Shown here: positions 1 through 12,800 of the stretch, piece by piece | Position numbering within the stretch: position 1 is the first letter of the stretch | How the letters are laid out: each line of letters starts with the position of its first letter | Source: Callaeas wilsoni | Lineage: Eukaryota > Chordata > Aves > Passeriformes > Callaeidae | Length of the DNA: 64,000 nucleotides | NCBI GenBank assembly: GCA_013398955.1 | Contig: VWPU01002122.1 | Span: 226,404-290,403, forward strand | Direction: 5' to 3' | Notes under the pieces: generated by a model | The model's database searches: none | Told to the model about the DNA's origin: nothing | The model's input: only the letters and a program-made list of their open reading frames with translations | Position numbers and translations under genes: made by a program

Positions 1-3000
1 CTTTCAGAATACTGACCCCTGGTCATCAGGAATGTCATCAGTAGTTTGTAGTTTGGATGTTTTAAGTAAGAGGTGAACTTGTGAAATCTAAACCCTTTAG
101 GGTGTTTTTAAGTGATCACTCAACTGTTTCATTGCCCTAGGGTGTACTTTTTATGATGTCCGTAATTGTAAAATTTGTGGTGTTTATCATATGCAGCTAT
201 TTAAAAGCAAAAATCAAGCACTTGTCTATTCCAAGTTAAAAGTCTGAGAATACAATTACTGTATTGACATATTAACATATGAATATATTAATTAATAATT
301 AATTTCTCTGATCACTAACATGAGACGTTTATAAGAATTGTAAGAACTTTCAGCTAGTATGTTTGTAGGTCCCATGGTGGAATTGGGCCCATTTTAAATA
401 CTGAATGATAGTTACAAATTAATGTTTAAAACATAGTAGATTTGCATAATTGCATGTTGATGGGTTTACAACTTTCTCTCTTCAACTTCTCGCGTCCAAC
501 TGGAAATTTACAGTGTTTGCTCTGGTCAGTCTTAAATCTAGAGACAGAGCCCGGGGTAGCCCAGCCTTGCTGTTTTGCTCTTACCCAGTTAATTGGGTTA
601 ATGTTATACTTTGAATTCATACTACTTCTTTTTTTTTTCTATTATCTCTAAAAGTGCTTTAAACACTAATTAGATAATAAATTTAAAAACTTCTATTTGT
701 TTTAGAAGCTACTAAGCAGGTCTTTTCTTTGGACAATGCTCTCCATCATATACATCCATTTCCCTCCTGTCATTTTTCCAGAAGCAGAGGGTGAAGAGCA
801 GTCTGATGAGGTGTTTAAAAAGTGACTGGAACATTTTCCTATAACCTAAGCTGGAGTGGAGGGTTAGGGCAGCGAGAGTCCCCAATGAAAGTCCCCAGTG
901 CCCAAGAGGGACCCGCTTTCCCACAGGCAGGGACAGCTGCAGCCTGGAAGCTGTGGCTCTGACTCCTCTGTGCCCTGTGGCTCAGGGCTGGCACAGGGCT
1001 CTGCTTTCTGCCTTTCCTCCCTGACAGCCACCAAGCCTGGAAAGAAGGCGTGGGAAGGCCCCCGAGGGGAAGGAGCTGCACTGCAGGGTTGGCTCTGATG
1101 TGCCGGGTGCAGTTTGATGGCACTGCCACATCCACGTGCGCTTGATGGGGAGGTGTTGTACACTATATGAAGACAAGGAGCTTATTTGTAAACATGGTGT
1201 CTGTGATGAATGGCAGTATCATGTAGCAAATATATTTTAATCTTGCCAGGAAAGTGTTGTTGTCTTCTTTTGAACCATGTTAGCCATTTTTTAAGATCTC
1301 TACAAAACCTCAGCCTGCTCTGTGGTTTAACAGAGCCTGCCAGGCTGCCCTGAAAATCTGGAGAGCTTCTTCTACAAAGTTTGTCTTAAAAGTTTATTTT
1401 TACATGGGTAAAACAGAGTGAACTGGTAGAAATTAATTTTTTTTTCTGTTTTAGTCTATAATATGAATTTTGAAAACACATCATGTTTGTTCTTAAAACT
1501 TATAACTAGTAACATATGTTTGTAAGTGTCTTTTAACTGGAATATTGTCCTAGACCTTTTATATCTAAGAATAAAAAAACATCTAAACATTTGGAACTTT
1601 AAATTATGTCTCATAACACTGAGGCCAAAATGCTTACATTTATAGGCTACCAATAAATTTCCCAAAATAGGAGTTTATAATGGAATCGGTAACAAAGATA
1701 AACTTTTCAGAGCAGTAATTCTAGCAAGTACCTCTCCAATTCTGTTTGTCTATCTATTTTACTTTTTGGTATGAGCTGAAAAATCACTTTCAAGTTAGTT
1801 TTGTTTGTTTGTTTGTTTTAGTTTTTTCCATCTTTTTTAAAGCATATGTTTCCTCATCTTAATTAGTTTTCTGAACATAAATGTAAGCTTGATTATCTTG
1901 TAGCTGCCTGTCAGGATACATCTGTGTAAATGTAATGTCTTTCCTTATAAATCAAACTCACACTCGAAAATGTGACAATAAAATATACTATAGATATGTT
2001 GGTTAATTTAAATAATTTTCATAGTATACGGTTGTGCCATTCCTTTGTCACATAATATGGTCTTTTGCTCTTGGGAAGATCATGGGCAAAGGAAGATTAG
2101 CTTGGGAACTTTAGTTAACCAATTTTTTTAAATTTTCCTTTTGATATAGGTAACAGGATCAAATGAGATTTCTGTCAGCACGAGTGGTCACATATACACA
2201 TATATATAAAAAAATGGAAATCATTCCAAATGGTTTTAAGTACACAAGCTCAAGTATCCTCAAAGAAAAATTTAGAATTTGTGACTCTGTTATAAGAGAT
2301 GTTACTTAGCTACTCACAACTTATCAGTCCTTCTTATTTCTCTATTTTGACCATGCTTCTTTTGCCTATCCTGTATTAGGGGTAAGTAGATATCAGCTAA
2401 ATGAGGACAAGTGCAGGTTGCTTCAAATTTTGTATTCCAGCTGCTTCCTATACAATGTGGCACAATGTGGCAGGTCTGGATGCTGCACTAGAATACTCTC
2501 TATCACTTTGTACAATGGACCAAAAGACAAGAGCCAATTATATAGTACTTCTGGTAGGAGAGAACTAAAATTCATAATGCATTATTAGTGTTAATTGCAG
2601 AACAGCTGGAAAAACCACCCACATTTATTTATTGCAGGTTATTCATTCTATTCATACAAATGTATGATTTTTCCAGTCCTTCAGCATGTACTTAGACTAT
2701 TAGAGAAGTTTATGTAATTTAAAACAAGTTTTCAGGTAAAGAGAATGGAATTACTGTACTAGCTAAAAATGATCCTCGGTTTTTTTCACTTTTTATGTTA
2801 GTATTTAATTTTAGCACTAGTCTGCTGCAAGATTTTTTTATACTTTAGCTTAACAACTGTTTATTTTTATAGCAAAATGTTCTAATAATGCTTTTCCCTT
2901 GTTTCTTTTCTTTCTTTTCCCTTGTTTTTTTACATCAGAAACTTGAAAGAGAGCAAAATAAGTTGCATGTTAATTAAAGTTAAAAAGATGATGTGATAGG

Positions 3001-6000
3001 GTTCACAGTATCTATATAAGGGAAAGGAACCTACAGACAGTCAGTCAATTCTAAGGCAGTTTCAATAACATTGCTAAAGAAAAGACTACTGATTCAACTC
3101 TGGAATGTGAGAAACTATTTTTGGTTTGGTTTAGACCCTCATTGTTACAAATTAATCAACTGCTCTTTAAAGTCTAGAACTCATTAACTTTATAAGTTTT
3201 ACTGTTCCCATGACTGAACTTAACTTAAAATATTCAAGTTTACTTTAGTAGCTCACCTTGACTCCATTTCTGTCTGTGGTTCACAAGTATCCTCTTCTCT
3301 CCTGTGGACAAGGTGGCAGGATGTATTTACTTGAAATTTAAATTTTTTTAAATCTACATGTGGTATAAGTTTATAATTCAACTCTCATTATAAATCAGTA
3401 ACTTCAGCCAAAGTTACAGGTTTTGTGGGTAGAAAGAACATCTATGGACTCTGCGGAGCACAATACTCACCATGTTGGATACCTTATTTAAATTTTAGTT
3501 TGGTCTGACTCCTCAAATGCCTGATAGTACCACAAAACTGCAAAAGATATATTTTAAAATAGGATGAGTTGTTTCCTTTTAGAACTATTCTAACAGTTCA
3601 AATAAAGGGTGATGGTAAGCTGCATATTTGGAGCATGATGTTGCAGACAGGACTTTAAGATGATTCTGTGGCTGCTGTTATGCAGGAAGCAGAATTCAAT
3701 TACCAGAACAGCCCTTTGGCCTTGTAAAATGTAACTGTTGAGTTTATGCGGGTCTGTGTGCGACATTTCTCACCGGCAGTGCAAGTTACTGCCTCCTATA
3801 TGACCACCCTGTATCACATGCAAGTCGAAGTGTGAGTCTGAGATGACTCCTACACCCTTGAAATGATGCAGCAGTCTCTAATGCCCAAAAGGAGACATTA
3901 TTGGGAAAGTCCATCACAGAAATGTAGGCGAGAGGGATGTGACATGACTACCAAATGCACAGCTGCAGAACCTGTAGCTAAGATTCCTGGTTATCTCCTG
4001 GTATACTCCAAGTTATGCTTAACTGTGTAGGTGCTTGTAAACATATTATTTGCACATGAGCTGCAACAGCTCTGATTTAAGAGGAGAAAAAGTGAAAAAT
4101 GCACAGCAGTGCTTTGTGGTTTAACTATGAAGCTCGTATTAAGTTTCTTGGCTTTAGAATGAAGATTAATGATTGATATGTAATTTGATCGGTTTCCTCA
4201 CCCATGGAAGTAAGAATGGTGTTCAGATATTATGTACTAAAACAATATATATTATATCTTGTGGAATAGTTGAAGCTACAGCCTTCACAGAACAGATTGA
4301 GATTTGCAATGAAAAGGAAAACTAAAATGAAAAAATATTGAGTGAACAGCAGGGCCCATTTGAGGTGATTACAAAGGATGTTTCTTTATTCTGTCTTTTC
4401 TTATGCAACCTGAAAACAGTAGCAGGGGGTTACAAGCAGAGTTCATCACAAAGTTGTCAATCACTGTCATTTAACGTTTTGCAATGGAAGATGTCTTTAT
4501 TCAAGGACAGCTGGGCAAATCAGAGAAACAGATTTGCAGTTAGTAGTCTGTCCAGCCTACACTAAGCAAACAAGGACAGGGCAGACATACCGGCCTCTCA
4601 CATAAAAATATAATGGACTCTGCTGACCTCAGTGCCCTCCATTCAGCTTCATTCTCAGTTGTATAAAAGCTTCACTACCCATTCTCAATTTCCTTTAATT
4701 ACCTACATGATGCAGATAAGAAAATGAACCTCACTTACTTACAGTCAATGATCACAAACAGGAAATTAAGTAGGCAAGTTGTTTAAAATAAGAGGAGTGT
4801 TTTGGATGTAAATAAAACATGTGCTGGGGAAGAATTAGGGAAAATGCATTTTCAGGGTTACCAGTTGGTCTGGACTGACTTGACTGATCCTCCTTCTTTC
4901 TGCTACTTTAAACTGCAAAGCAAAACTAAGTAAGAAATCTCCTTGGTAAATATTCTTTAAAATATCTTTGAAGGAGAAGCCAGTTAAATAAAAAGAGTGA
5001 AGCAAACATGCAGCCTTCTATAGGGCTTAAAAAGATTGTGACCTTAGGTTCAGAGAATAAATGACCACAGTTTTCACAAGAGATCTAGCAGAGACATCCA
5101 GGATTAAGCAGCAGTTGTCTTTATTCAGTCTTCACTTCTAATCTGCAGTTGAGATATGAAATAAAGTAATGACATTCTGATTTTCTTTCCAAACCTTAAT
5201 TTGTCTAATGGTTATCATTCCTTTTACACTGATATCACAGTTTGGACATCGTTTCCTTGCACCATTAAGGAAAATAGAAAATGTTGTGCAGTCAGTTTTC
5301 AAGGAGGCAAAAACCAGCTATCTAGCTGCTTTTAGGAAGTGTCAGAAAAGGTTCTGTGTCTTAGGATATTAATGAGGGGATATGGTTCTTTCTAAGTCAA
5401 TTAGGTAGTTCAATTAGGTATTCTAAAATTGCCATTTTTCTTTACCTCACTCTTCACTGGTTACTGTTGTGAATATTTCATTAATATGGATTTGCAGGAA
5501 ATCTGACCAAATGGAAGACTAAAATGCAAAATATTGAATCTATAGTTTAAGAGGAATATAAAACCCTGAACACTTTAATTTAATGGTCTGTGCTAAGCCT
5601 GTAGTTTCGAAGACATTGCCCTTCAGGCTCCCCAAATGACTTTTTCTTTTATGACAAAAGAAATACACTCTCTTAAATTACGGATGGAAAAGATATCCCA
5701 TATTATAAAACTCTTGCCTTACTTGCAAGTTTTATGCTTTAGAAAGATCGTTCTCATTCCAAACAATATGTACACACGTACATGCAGAAGAGGATTTTGT
5801 GGAGGAAAAAATTGCCAATTAAGTCACAAAGCTGACTCTTCAGCCTAAATTATAGTTCTTAGAATGTTTTTGTTGAACTTTTTTTCAAAGACAGTGGATT
5901 TCCCAAACAGGAGAATTGACATCTCTGCCTGAGATGTCAAAACAGTTGTACTTGCTCCTCTCAGCTGCTATGATGTTGCTACTTATAACTACATTTAGAT

Positions 6001-6664
6001 TACATGCTGATGGGCAGCTCCTTTTTGCAACAGTGAGAAAGTTCTTACACAGCTTTCATTTTGGCATGAATAGCATTAGTCCCACTCTGGAGCACAGAGA
6101 ATGTTTTCAGCGCCTACTTAAAATTTTGTGCTTTGTTTTGATCATTCATCATCAGTTGCTTAGACACTGCTCAAAATATTGAAAAAAATATTTGAAAAAA
6201 TACCTTATAAGAACTATTTCAAAGCTACTGGGTTTTGAATACCAAGAGAAAAACTTAAAATCTGAAAACTGAATATACGAGTTACTGACTTCTTTATAGC
6301 TAACCTTACAATGTTTTTGAGAACCAATGAGGTGGGATACCTGTGTGTCATCTTCTACTGAATCCATCCAATGAATATATTTATTTCATTGCATTTATTT
6401 TCCTCTTCTCTAATGTTAAAGTCAGCTATGTGGAAGAAAAAAAGTTTAAAATCTATAACTGTGTGAATATTTGAGAATATTATATTAGTTATTGTTTAGT
6501 GTGTGTGATTTTGATAAATAAGTACACCTTCTAAACATGTAAATGCTGCTGGTTTTGTGGTGAAATCTATCTGTAATAAATTAAATGCATATACTTTTAA
6601 TGCCTCAGCAAGCAGTAATAGTTATTCTGAAGTTAATTACAATGATTAATAATTTTTTTTTTAG
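1..6664 (+). other. ASCC3: ASCC3 intron (3' part)
   Basis: AT-rich intron sequence ending at the acceptor at 6663-6664. I see no coding exon with homology here. It contains short A/T runs, a (TTTG)n patch near 1799-1820, a hairpin at 5916-5940 and an isolated POU octamer at 440-447. A GC-richer patch lies at about 860-1140, with short open frames on both strands but no recognisable protein. Confidence 0.85.
5916..5940. repeat. Perfect 10-bp inverted repeat with 5-nt loop
   Basis: TTGACATCTC at 5916-5925 and GAGATGTCAA at 5931-5940 are exact reverse complements around TGCCT. The stem is too short for a microRNA precursor. Confidence 0.9.
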
Positions 6665-6889
6665 AATGCTGACGAGTACTCAGATCTGCCTGTGAGACAT
6701 AATGAAGATCAGATGAACAGCGAACTGGCCAAACACCTTCCAATTGAAGTCAATCCCCATTCATTTGACAGTTCACACACAAAAACACACCTCTTGCTGC
6801 AAGCCCACTTCAGTCGTGCCATGCTGCCTTGTCCAGATTATGCAACTGATACAAAGACGGTGCTGGACCAAGCAGTCAGAATATGCCAG
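6665..6889 (+). CDS. ASCC3: ASCC3 coding exon (sixth from the end), 75 codons
   Basis: The exon follows a T-rich tract ending in TTAG and ends CAG|GTATCA. It has phase 0 at both ends. It encodes NADEYSDLPVRHNEDQ through TKTVLDQAVRICQ, the helical opening part of the second Sec63 module, including the recognisable AHFSRAMLPCPDY block. The first codon here continues an exon off the left edge. Confidence 0.94.
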
Positions 6890-9800
6890 GTATCATGATG
6901 CATTTCAGTATACAACCCTTGTTGGTTTACTGTTTATTGTTAGAGTGTTGTCATATTTTGAATATGGAAGAATCTGAAGATTCCTTGTAATCTTGCAGAG
7001 AGCTGGTACCACATGATATTATAACACCTTGTTTAGGTAGGAATTAGATGCCCGTAATGGTTCCCACTTTACAGAACTGGAGGTAAACAAACTTAGAGTA
7101 AAAGACAGTGGTGCTCTGACTGGAGGCATCTATTGCCATAGGGTCACCTCTGCTTTCTGTGCAACAGCTTTCTATCTCTGTGTTGTGGAATGTTGTATGA
7201 GAGAGTCATTCTGGCATGGTTGTGGTCCCTGGAGATTGTTATGCTGACCCCCAAGAACCTGTCTCCCTGGGGTACTTCTACTTTTCTAGCACCCAAAAGC
7301 ACTATAGTCACTCCCAAGCACAAATATAACGTGTTTTGAAATGTGATTTGGGATGAGATGCGGAGGTTTTCTCTAAGCTTCTGTAGCTAGTGTAAAGATA
7401 CATCTTCTACGTCCCAATTATCACAAAGAACACATTTTCAAATGCAGATTTTAAACTCAGCCTGGAGACTTGTGAATTTTTACAGTTGTACTGCAGTTGC
7501 AGCCCACAGAAACTAAACCGACCATGGAGAGTACTGTTAACAAGCAATCACATGCACAGCTGCCACCTCAAAAGAATTTTGAAGCAGCAATTGGAGTTTG
7601 GGATAGAGTGCTGCTGTATCTGAAAAGCTCAGTTACACTTACAGCAGGAAAGGTGAGCTCTAGCTGTCACAGGAAGCAACCGACCCTCTGAATCTCCTGG
7701 AAAGAGTTATTCTCTTTAGCAGAACTGCACAAGAATTCATTCACAGGTTCTTGAAGATCAGGCAGCCTTCAACAAACCACTCTTTTTGTGTTTGTGAGTT
7801 CAATATCTGTAAAATAGAGCCAATACTTCTTTCTTCCTACAGTTTTTGTTTGCTCAAATTTTAATATCCTCAGTGATCTATTTGTCAGCTATCAGACAGA
7901 AGCTTTGCTCTTGTTTGAAGCCTGTTGGCAATATGGTAACTGCAAACATCATTGTGTCAAGCCTGGCAGTTTGTAAACTGCTCTATGAGAAACCATTAAT
8001 CAGTGGTCTGGACAGAGAAAATACTGTGGGCAATTTAGTGTCCAGCAATTTGGATAAAGCTCAACCTTACTCTAATAAAAACAAGCTTAAAACCAAAATA
8101 TCAAATGAAGCAAAACTGAAATTAGGGAAAGTAAGAAGCAAATAATGCCACAGATGTTACTGCTACGCAGTCCTAACCTTGGCAACCAGCAGTGCTTGGA
8201 TGCTAGTCTATTTCAAATATTTCAAATCAATAAAATCATGATGCTGAAAGTGTAGAAACAGCTATTCCATATATTCAGTTATTAACAGAGAAAAGCATCA
8301 CTTGCTCAGGTGAGAAAATTCACCTTTTTTTTCAAAGAAATTACATACTTAAAGTTCATTTAGATGTTTGTGGAGTAAGCATTTGGGGGGTGATTACATA
8401 TTTGGGGAAAATGTAAATTAAATACTATTTTCAGTAAATATTTTGCTGAATGTTTGTTCTGTTTTGCTAAGGATGTATTTTCTTAATCCTGCTACTGCAT
8501 CATATGTATTTCAGGAACAATAATCACTTAGAAGAAAAAACTCCAAAATATTCCACAGTTCCTTTAAACTGAAGTAGAGTTCAGTAAAATGCCATTCCAT
8601 ACTATGCCTTGGCAGTCCAAACTTTGGTTAACTACTACATGATGTCATATATACAGTCGTCTTAAAAAAAAAAACAAAACCAACCTTTTTTAAAAAAAAC
8701 AAGAAAAAAACATGCAAGCACTTTTGTATTTTAAAGTTGGCACATGGTTTACATCTCTCGGGAGATTATTGGTTCCATCGTATTAGTCACGCTTTCCAAA
8801 CGGAGGTTAAAGTTCCCAGAATCTAAGCAATAGACAGGGTTACACTTTCAATTCTGGTTGTTACCTTTTTCCTTAGCACTGACCTGCTGATGAACTCTGG
8901 GTCAGCAGAGGTAGAAAAAAAGATGTTAGTTATGAGAAAAGGAACTGAAGCATGGAAGGATCCACTGATGAACAGATTCGGTGGGTGTTGTTCTCTGCAC
9001 GTGTGAACACACGCTTACGCATCGTCAAACGTTTAATACAGCAGCGAGGAGGGAATTGGTTTTTGAGTTACGTTGAATTTTTGTTCACTTACTTATAAAT
9101 TATTTTAGTGTTGAAGTTGTACAGCTAACCTTCAAATTGTGACCTGAACGTAAACTGTTATTTTATTGGTGGGTATGTGAATAACAGACTTCGCATGTCA
9201 CTGAAACACACTGCTTTGCTGTTGCAAGAAAGATCTTTCAAAGAGCTTTTATAGGTGATTGTACAGCAGGCCTTTATCCCAGGTCCCCTGCAGTGCAGAT
9301 TTGCCATCTGTAGCCATGATACGTAAGCAAGCCTCTTTCCATCACAAACTATTAAACTTCTCCAATCTTCTGTGGTGTCTTTCACCTGAATCAGCCTTCC
9401 CTCCTCCCATGGCTCCTTTCCTTTCTCGCACGTCTCATTCTCCCTTCCATTCCTCCAATATCTTCTGGGCTTTTTCATCACTAGTGACTTTAGGGTGAGT
9501 ACAGTTACCGGTCCAGCAGAAAACCATGTTAACAGCATTACTTAGGTAAATGTAGCTGCTGGATTCCAGGTAAGATTCCACTATCTTTTAATGAAAAAAT
9601 TATGCGACAACTTTTAAATTATTTTTTCCTTGAATGTCCTAAAACTTTTGGCTCTACGTTAAGATTCTGTTGTTTATACTTATGATGAAATATTGAACTC
9701 ATTAGCATTTAACAGAATTTGAGGAGTTACAGTGCTGGCTTAATAGGAGAATGTAATTTTTAACATAAAAAAAGGAAGACATATATTCAATAAAGTTTTT

Positions 9801-12800
9801 CTATGGTTAGCGTTTGTTAAATATAAGTGAAATTCATTGTAGCAAGATAAAATTTAGTATTTATATACCCAGGATGAAATGCAGAATTTTTTCCCTTTAC
9901 TGCAGAAATATGGGGAATAGCAATATATAACCTTTTGGAATGTGAATGCCTATCTGCTCCCACTCCCATCTCTGTAATGAATGGCCACTGAGGCATTGAC
10001 TAAGCTGAAGGAACGCCCCTGCTCTACACTGAAAACCTCAAGTTAAAATCTAGTTTGTTATCAGTGACAGGCTCTCATAGATAAAGCACAGAAGGTTCCC
10101 ATGGATCAAAAAAAACTGCCACAACTTCCTATGTGACCTTGACCAACTCATTTAATTTTTATTTGCCTCAGATACCTCTAGTACAGTTACAATAGACAAT
10201 ATATTCTCTTCAAGCCTAGCACTCTCTGTTATTTTTACTGAGAAAAGCTAGAGGTGTCATTAAGATGGTGCTGAACACTGCAGTAGCTTCTCAAAATCAA
10301 ACATTTCTCCATTTCTTTCAGGAGAATGAACATTAAATAATAAAAATTCTAGTGAAATGATTTTTCTAACATTTTTATAAAATATAATTATTATTGTAAA
10401 GACAATACTCCACCTTTTTTTCCTATCTTATTTAAGATACATGAAGCTAAATCTAATCTCTTTTTTTACTTCCTTTGTCAAGCCTTATATTTTGTGACTG
10501 TGTATTCAGCGATCAGTTCTTACTCTGCTATTCTAAGACTATTGCCTATATTTGCATTAATTGAAATGGATAATTGAGGCAGTAATACTGTCGCTCACAG
10601 ATTCAGCAGGGCAGTCTCTTCTCAGAAATAATGTGACAGTTGCTGGCTTTGCATTGGGATTGGCCACAAGCCTCCACTTGTAGTATAATCGTTGATAAAA
10701 TATTTTAAAATTGCCAGGAGTAGAACTGCCATGGAGCTCAGCCCTAACCTTTGAGAAGTGTTTACCTATGGATGTGTTAAACACATCTCAGCAGGGTAGC
10801 TGGGCACTGAGAGAAGATGGACATGAAAACAGATTCCAAACTGCAGGAGAAAGACTAGTCTGCATGGGAAACATGCCTATCCCTGTAATGAGGACCTTGT
10901 AATGCTGTCACTGATGCCCTGTCTTTCCCCATGATGTTACTCCTCTGGAGAATCTAATTTTGACAGGAAAGAAAAATACTCTTTGAGTTAAGTGCTGTCT
11001 TTCCGTAGCTAGATGGTGATGTGTATAATACTGCTTTGCCCATTCTAAAACAGTTAAAGTAAGTAAGTCGCTTCTGGTCATTAAACTGCAGCTTTTGCTA
11101 TAGTTCTTTGTGGTACATGTTCAGAGTTGTCGAATATTGCACAAATATGCTGCCCAATTCAGCTAAGAGCTATCTTATGTATGAAATACGTACTGTACTA
11201 AACTGCAGGCTGTGCTGGGTGGGTGGTGGTGGCCCCTCAGAAGGAGCAATAGTACCCAAAAGGTACCTCTGGCCATGCAAAGGCAAAGGAGCCCATGTTG
11301 CCATTTTGGTACTCAAAGGAAATGTCCTTCAGCTCTGCACTTCTCATCCTCCCTAAACCTCCTCAGTTCAACAGAACAGCCACTAAAACGATTGGTTTGG
11401 AGAGCCGTGTCCCTTGGATCTTTTGTTTTTCTGCTTATGAGGAAGTGGAGAAGTTTTCAAAGATCCTAAGAGTGGTTCGAGCTCATATATTGCCTGTTGG
11501 TAGTGCAGGTATGCCAACTGCTTGCTGGCAGGTGGTGGGAGTTACAGGAAAGGCCTATTTTACAGTTGTATATGTAAGATTTATCCAAAGTGTCCAGGGA
11601 AAGAGCTTTTGTGTGATGGTTGCATTGGCAACTATAAATAAATGAGCAGCTTTACTGAACGAAGGGAAGAGAATCAAATTAACTTGAGAATGCAGAGGAT
11701 TACTCAGAAACAAGTGAAGAGCAGAGGCCACATCTCTTGAGCTACTACACATATTCTTTGTGTATGCAGTAATATTCCAGTGATAGCACAATGTTTGCAA
11801 TTTTACTTAAATACTGGCTGCTTTCATGGCTGTATGGCTATTACTCCACATTAGGAGTGTGGAAATAATAGAATAATCAAAAAATCCTGTAGCGCTTATA
11901 CTGTGTGGCGGTGCTCACTTATCGATACTAAACATCAATGGAGCACTTTGTAGGGAAAGTACCTGAACGTGTTGGGCTGGAATTGCTGCCTACTTGTGTT
12001 GTGTAGGTATATATGTAAGAGAAGGGAGGGTTACCTTTGTGGCGTTGGAGTTTTGCTTGCTGTGGATAATCAGCGGTCTGGTGTATGGAAGCGTCTTGGT
12101 GACGGTTTAGGGATGATTTGGTGCTGCTTGTGCATAATCCCTCCCCCACCCATGACAAACCTTTTCCCAGTTGGGGCTGGAGGAAATGAGTAATGCTTAA
12201 CCCATTTGTGTGATCAATTCACTTAAGCAGCTACTGTGAAATGTTAATCACAACTTTAATTTGTACTGCATTAGCATTTTGATTAACTTGTAGGCTTGCT
12301 AGCACACTTGAAGCACTTTTACTCATAGTTACAGCTCGGAAATGACTTTTTGATTAATTAAGTTTGTTAGACAGCAGCTGAGCTTCCTGAATGCTAACCT
12401 TAAAGGGCTAAAAGTTCAGGAGAAAGTTACTGGGAAGAACTGTTGCTTTTGAAAAGAATTCGTGTGAATGCACTCAAAAAAAAATTGATTATTGACAAAA
12501 TATTACATTCCTAATTTGAAACTGACTCTAAACTGTAAAGAGGACAAATTTATTATGAGAAAGATGCTGTGTATCTTTCATGGTTTTGGTAGATTTGTGT
12601 AATATTTGAAACAAATGGTGGCTTTAAGATATTGTTTATGTTAGGATATTGGGATTTGTTGCAAAGATATTCTTATCAAAACCATTTTATTATTTTTACA
12701 GTTCACTGGTATAGTAGAGAACATCAATTTATTATTTATTAATTTGAAAATAAATTGGCTATTGGGACTCGGTGAGTTCCGAATGTTGGGTTATGCCCTA

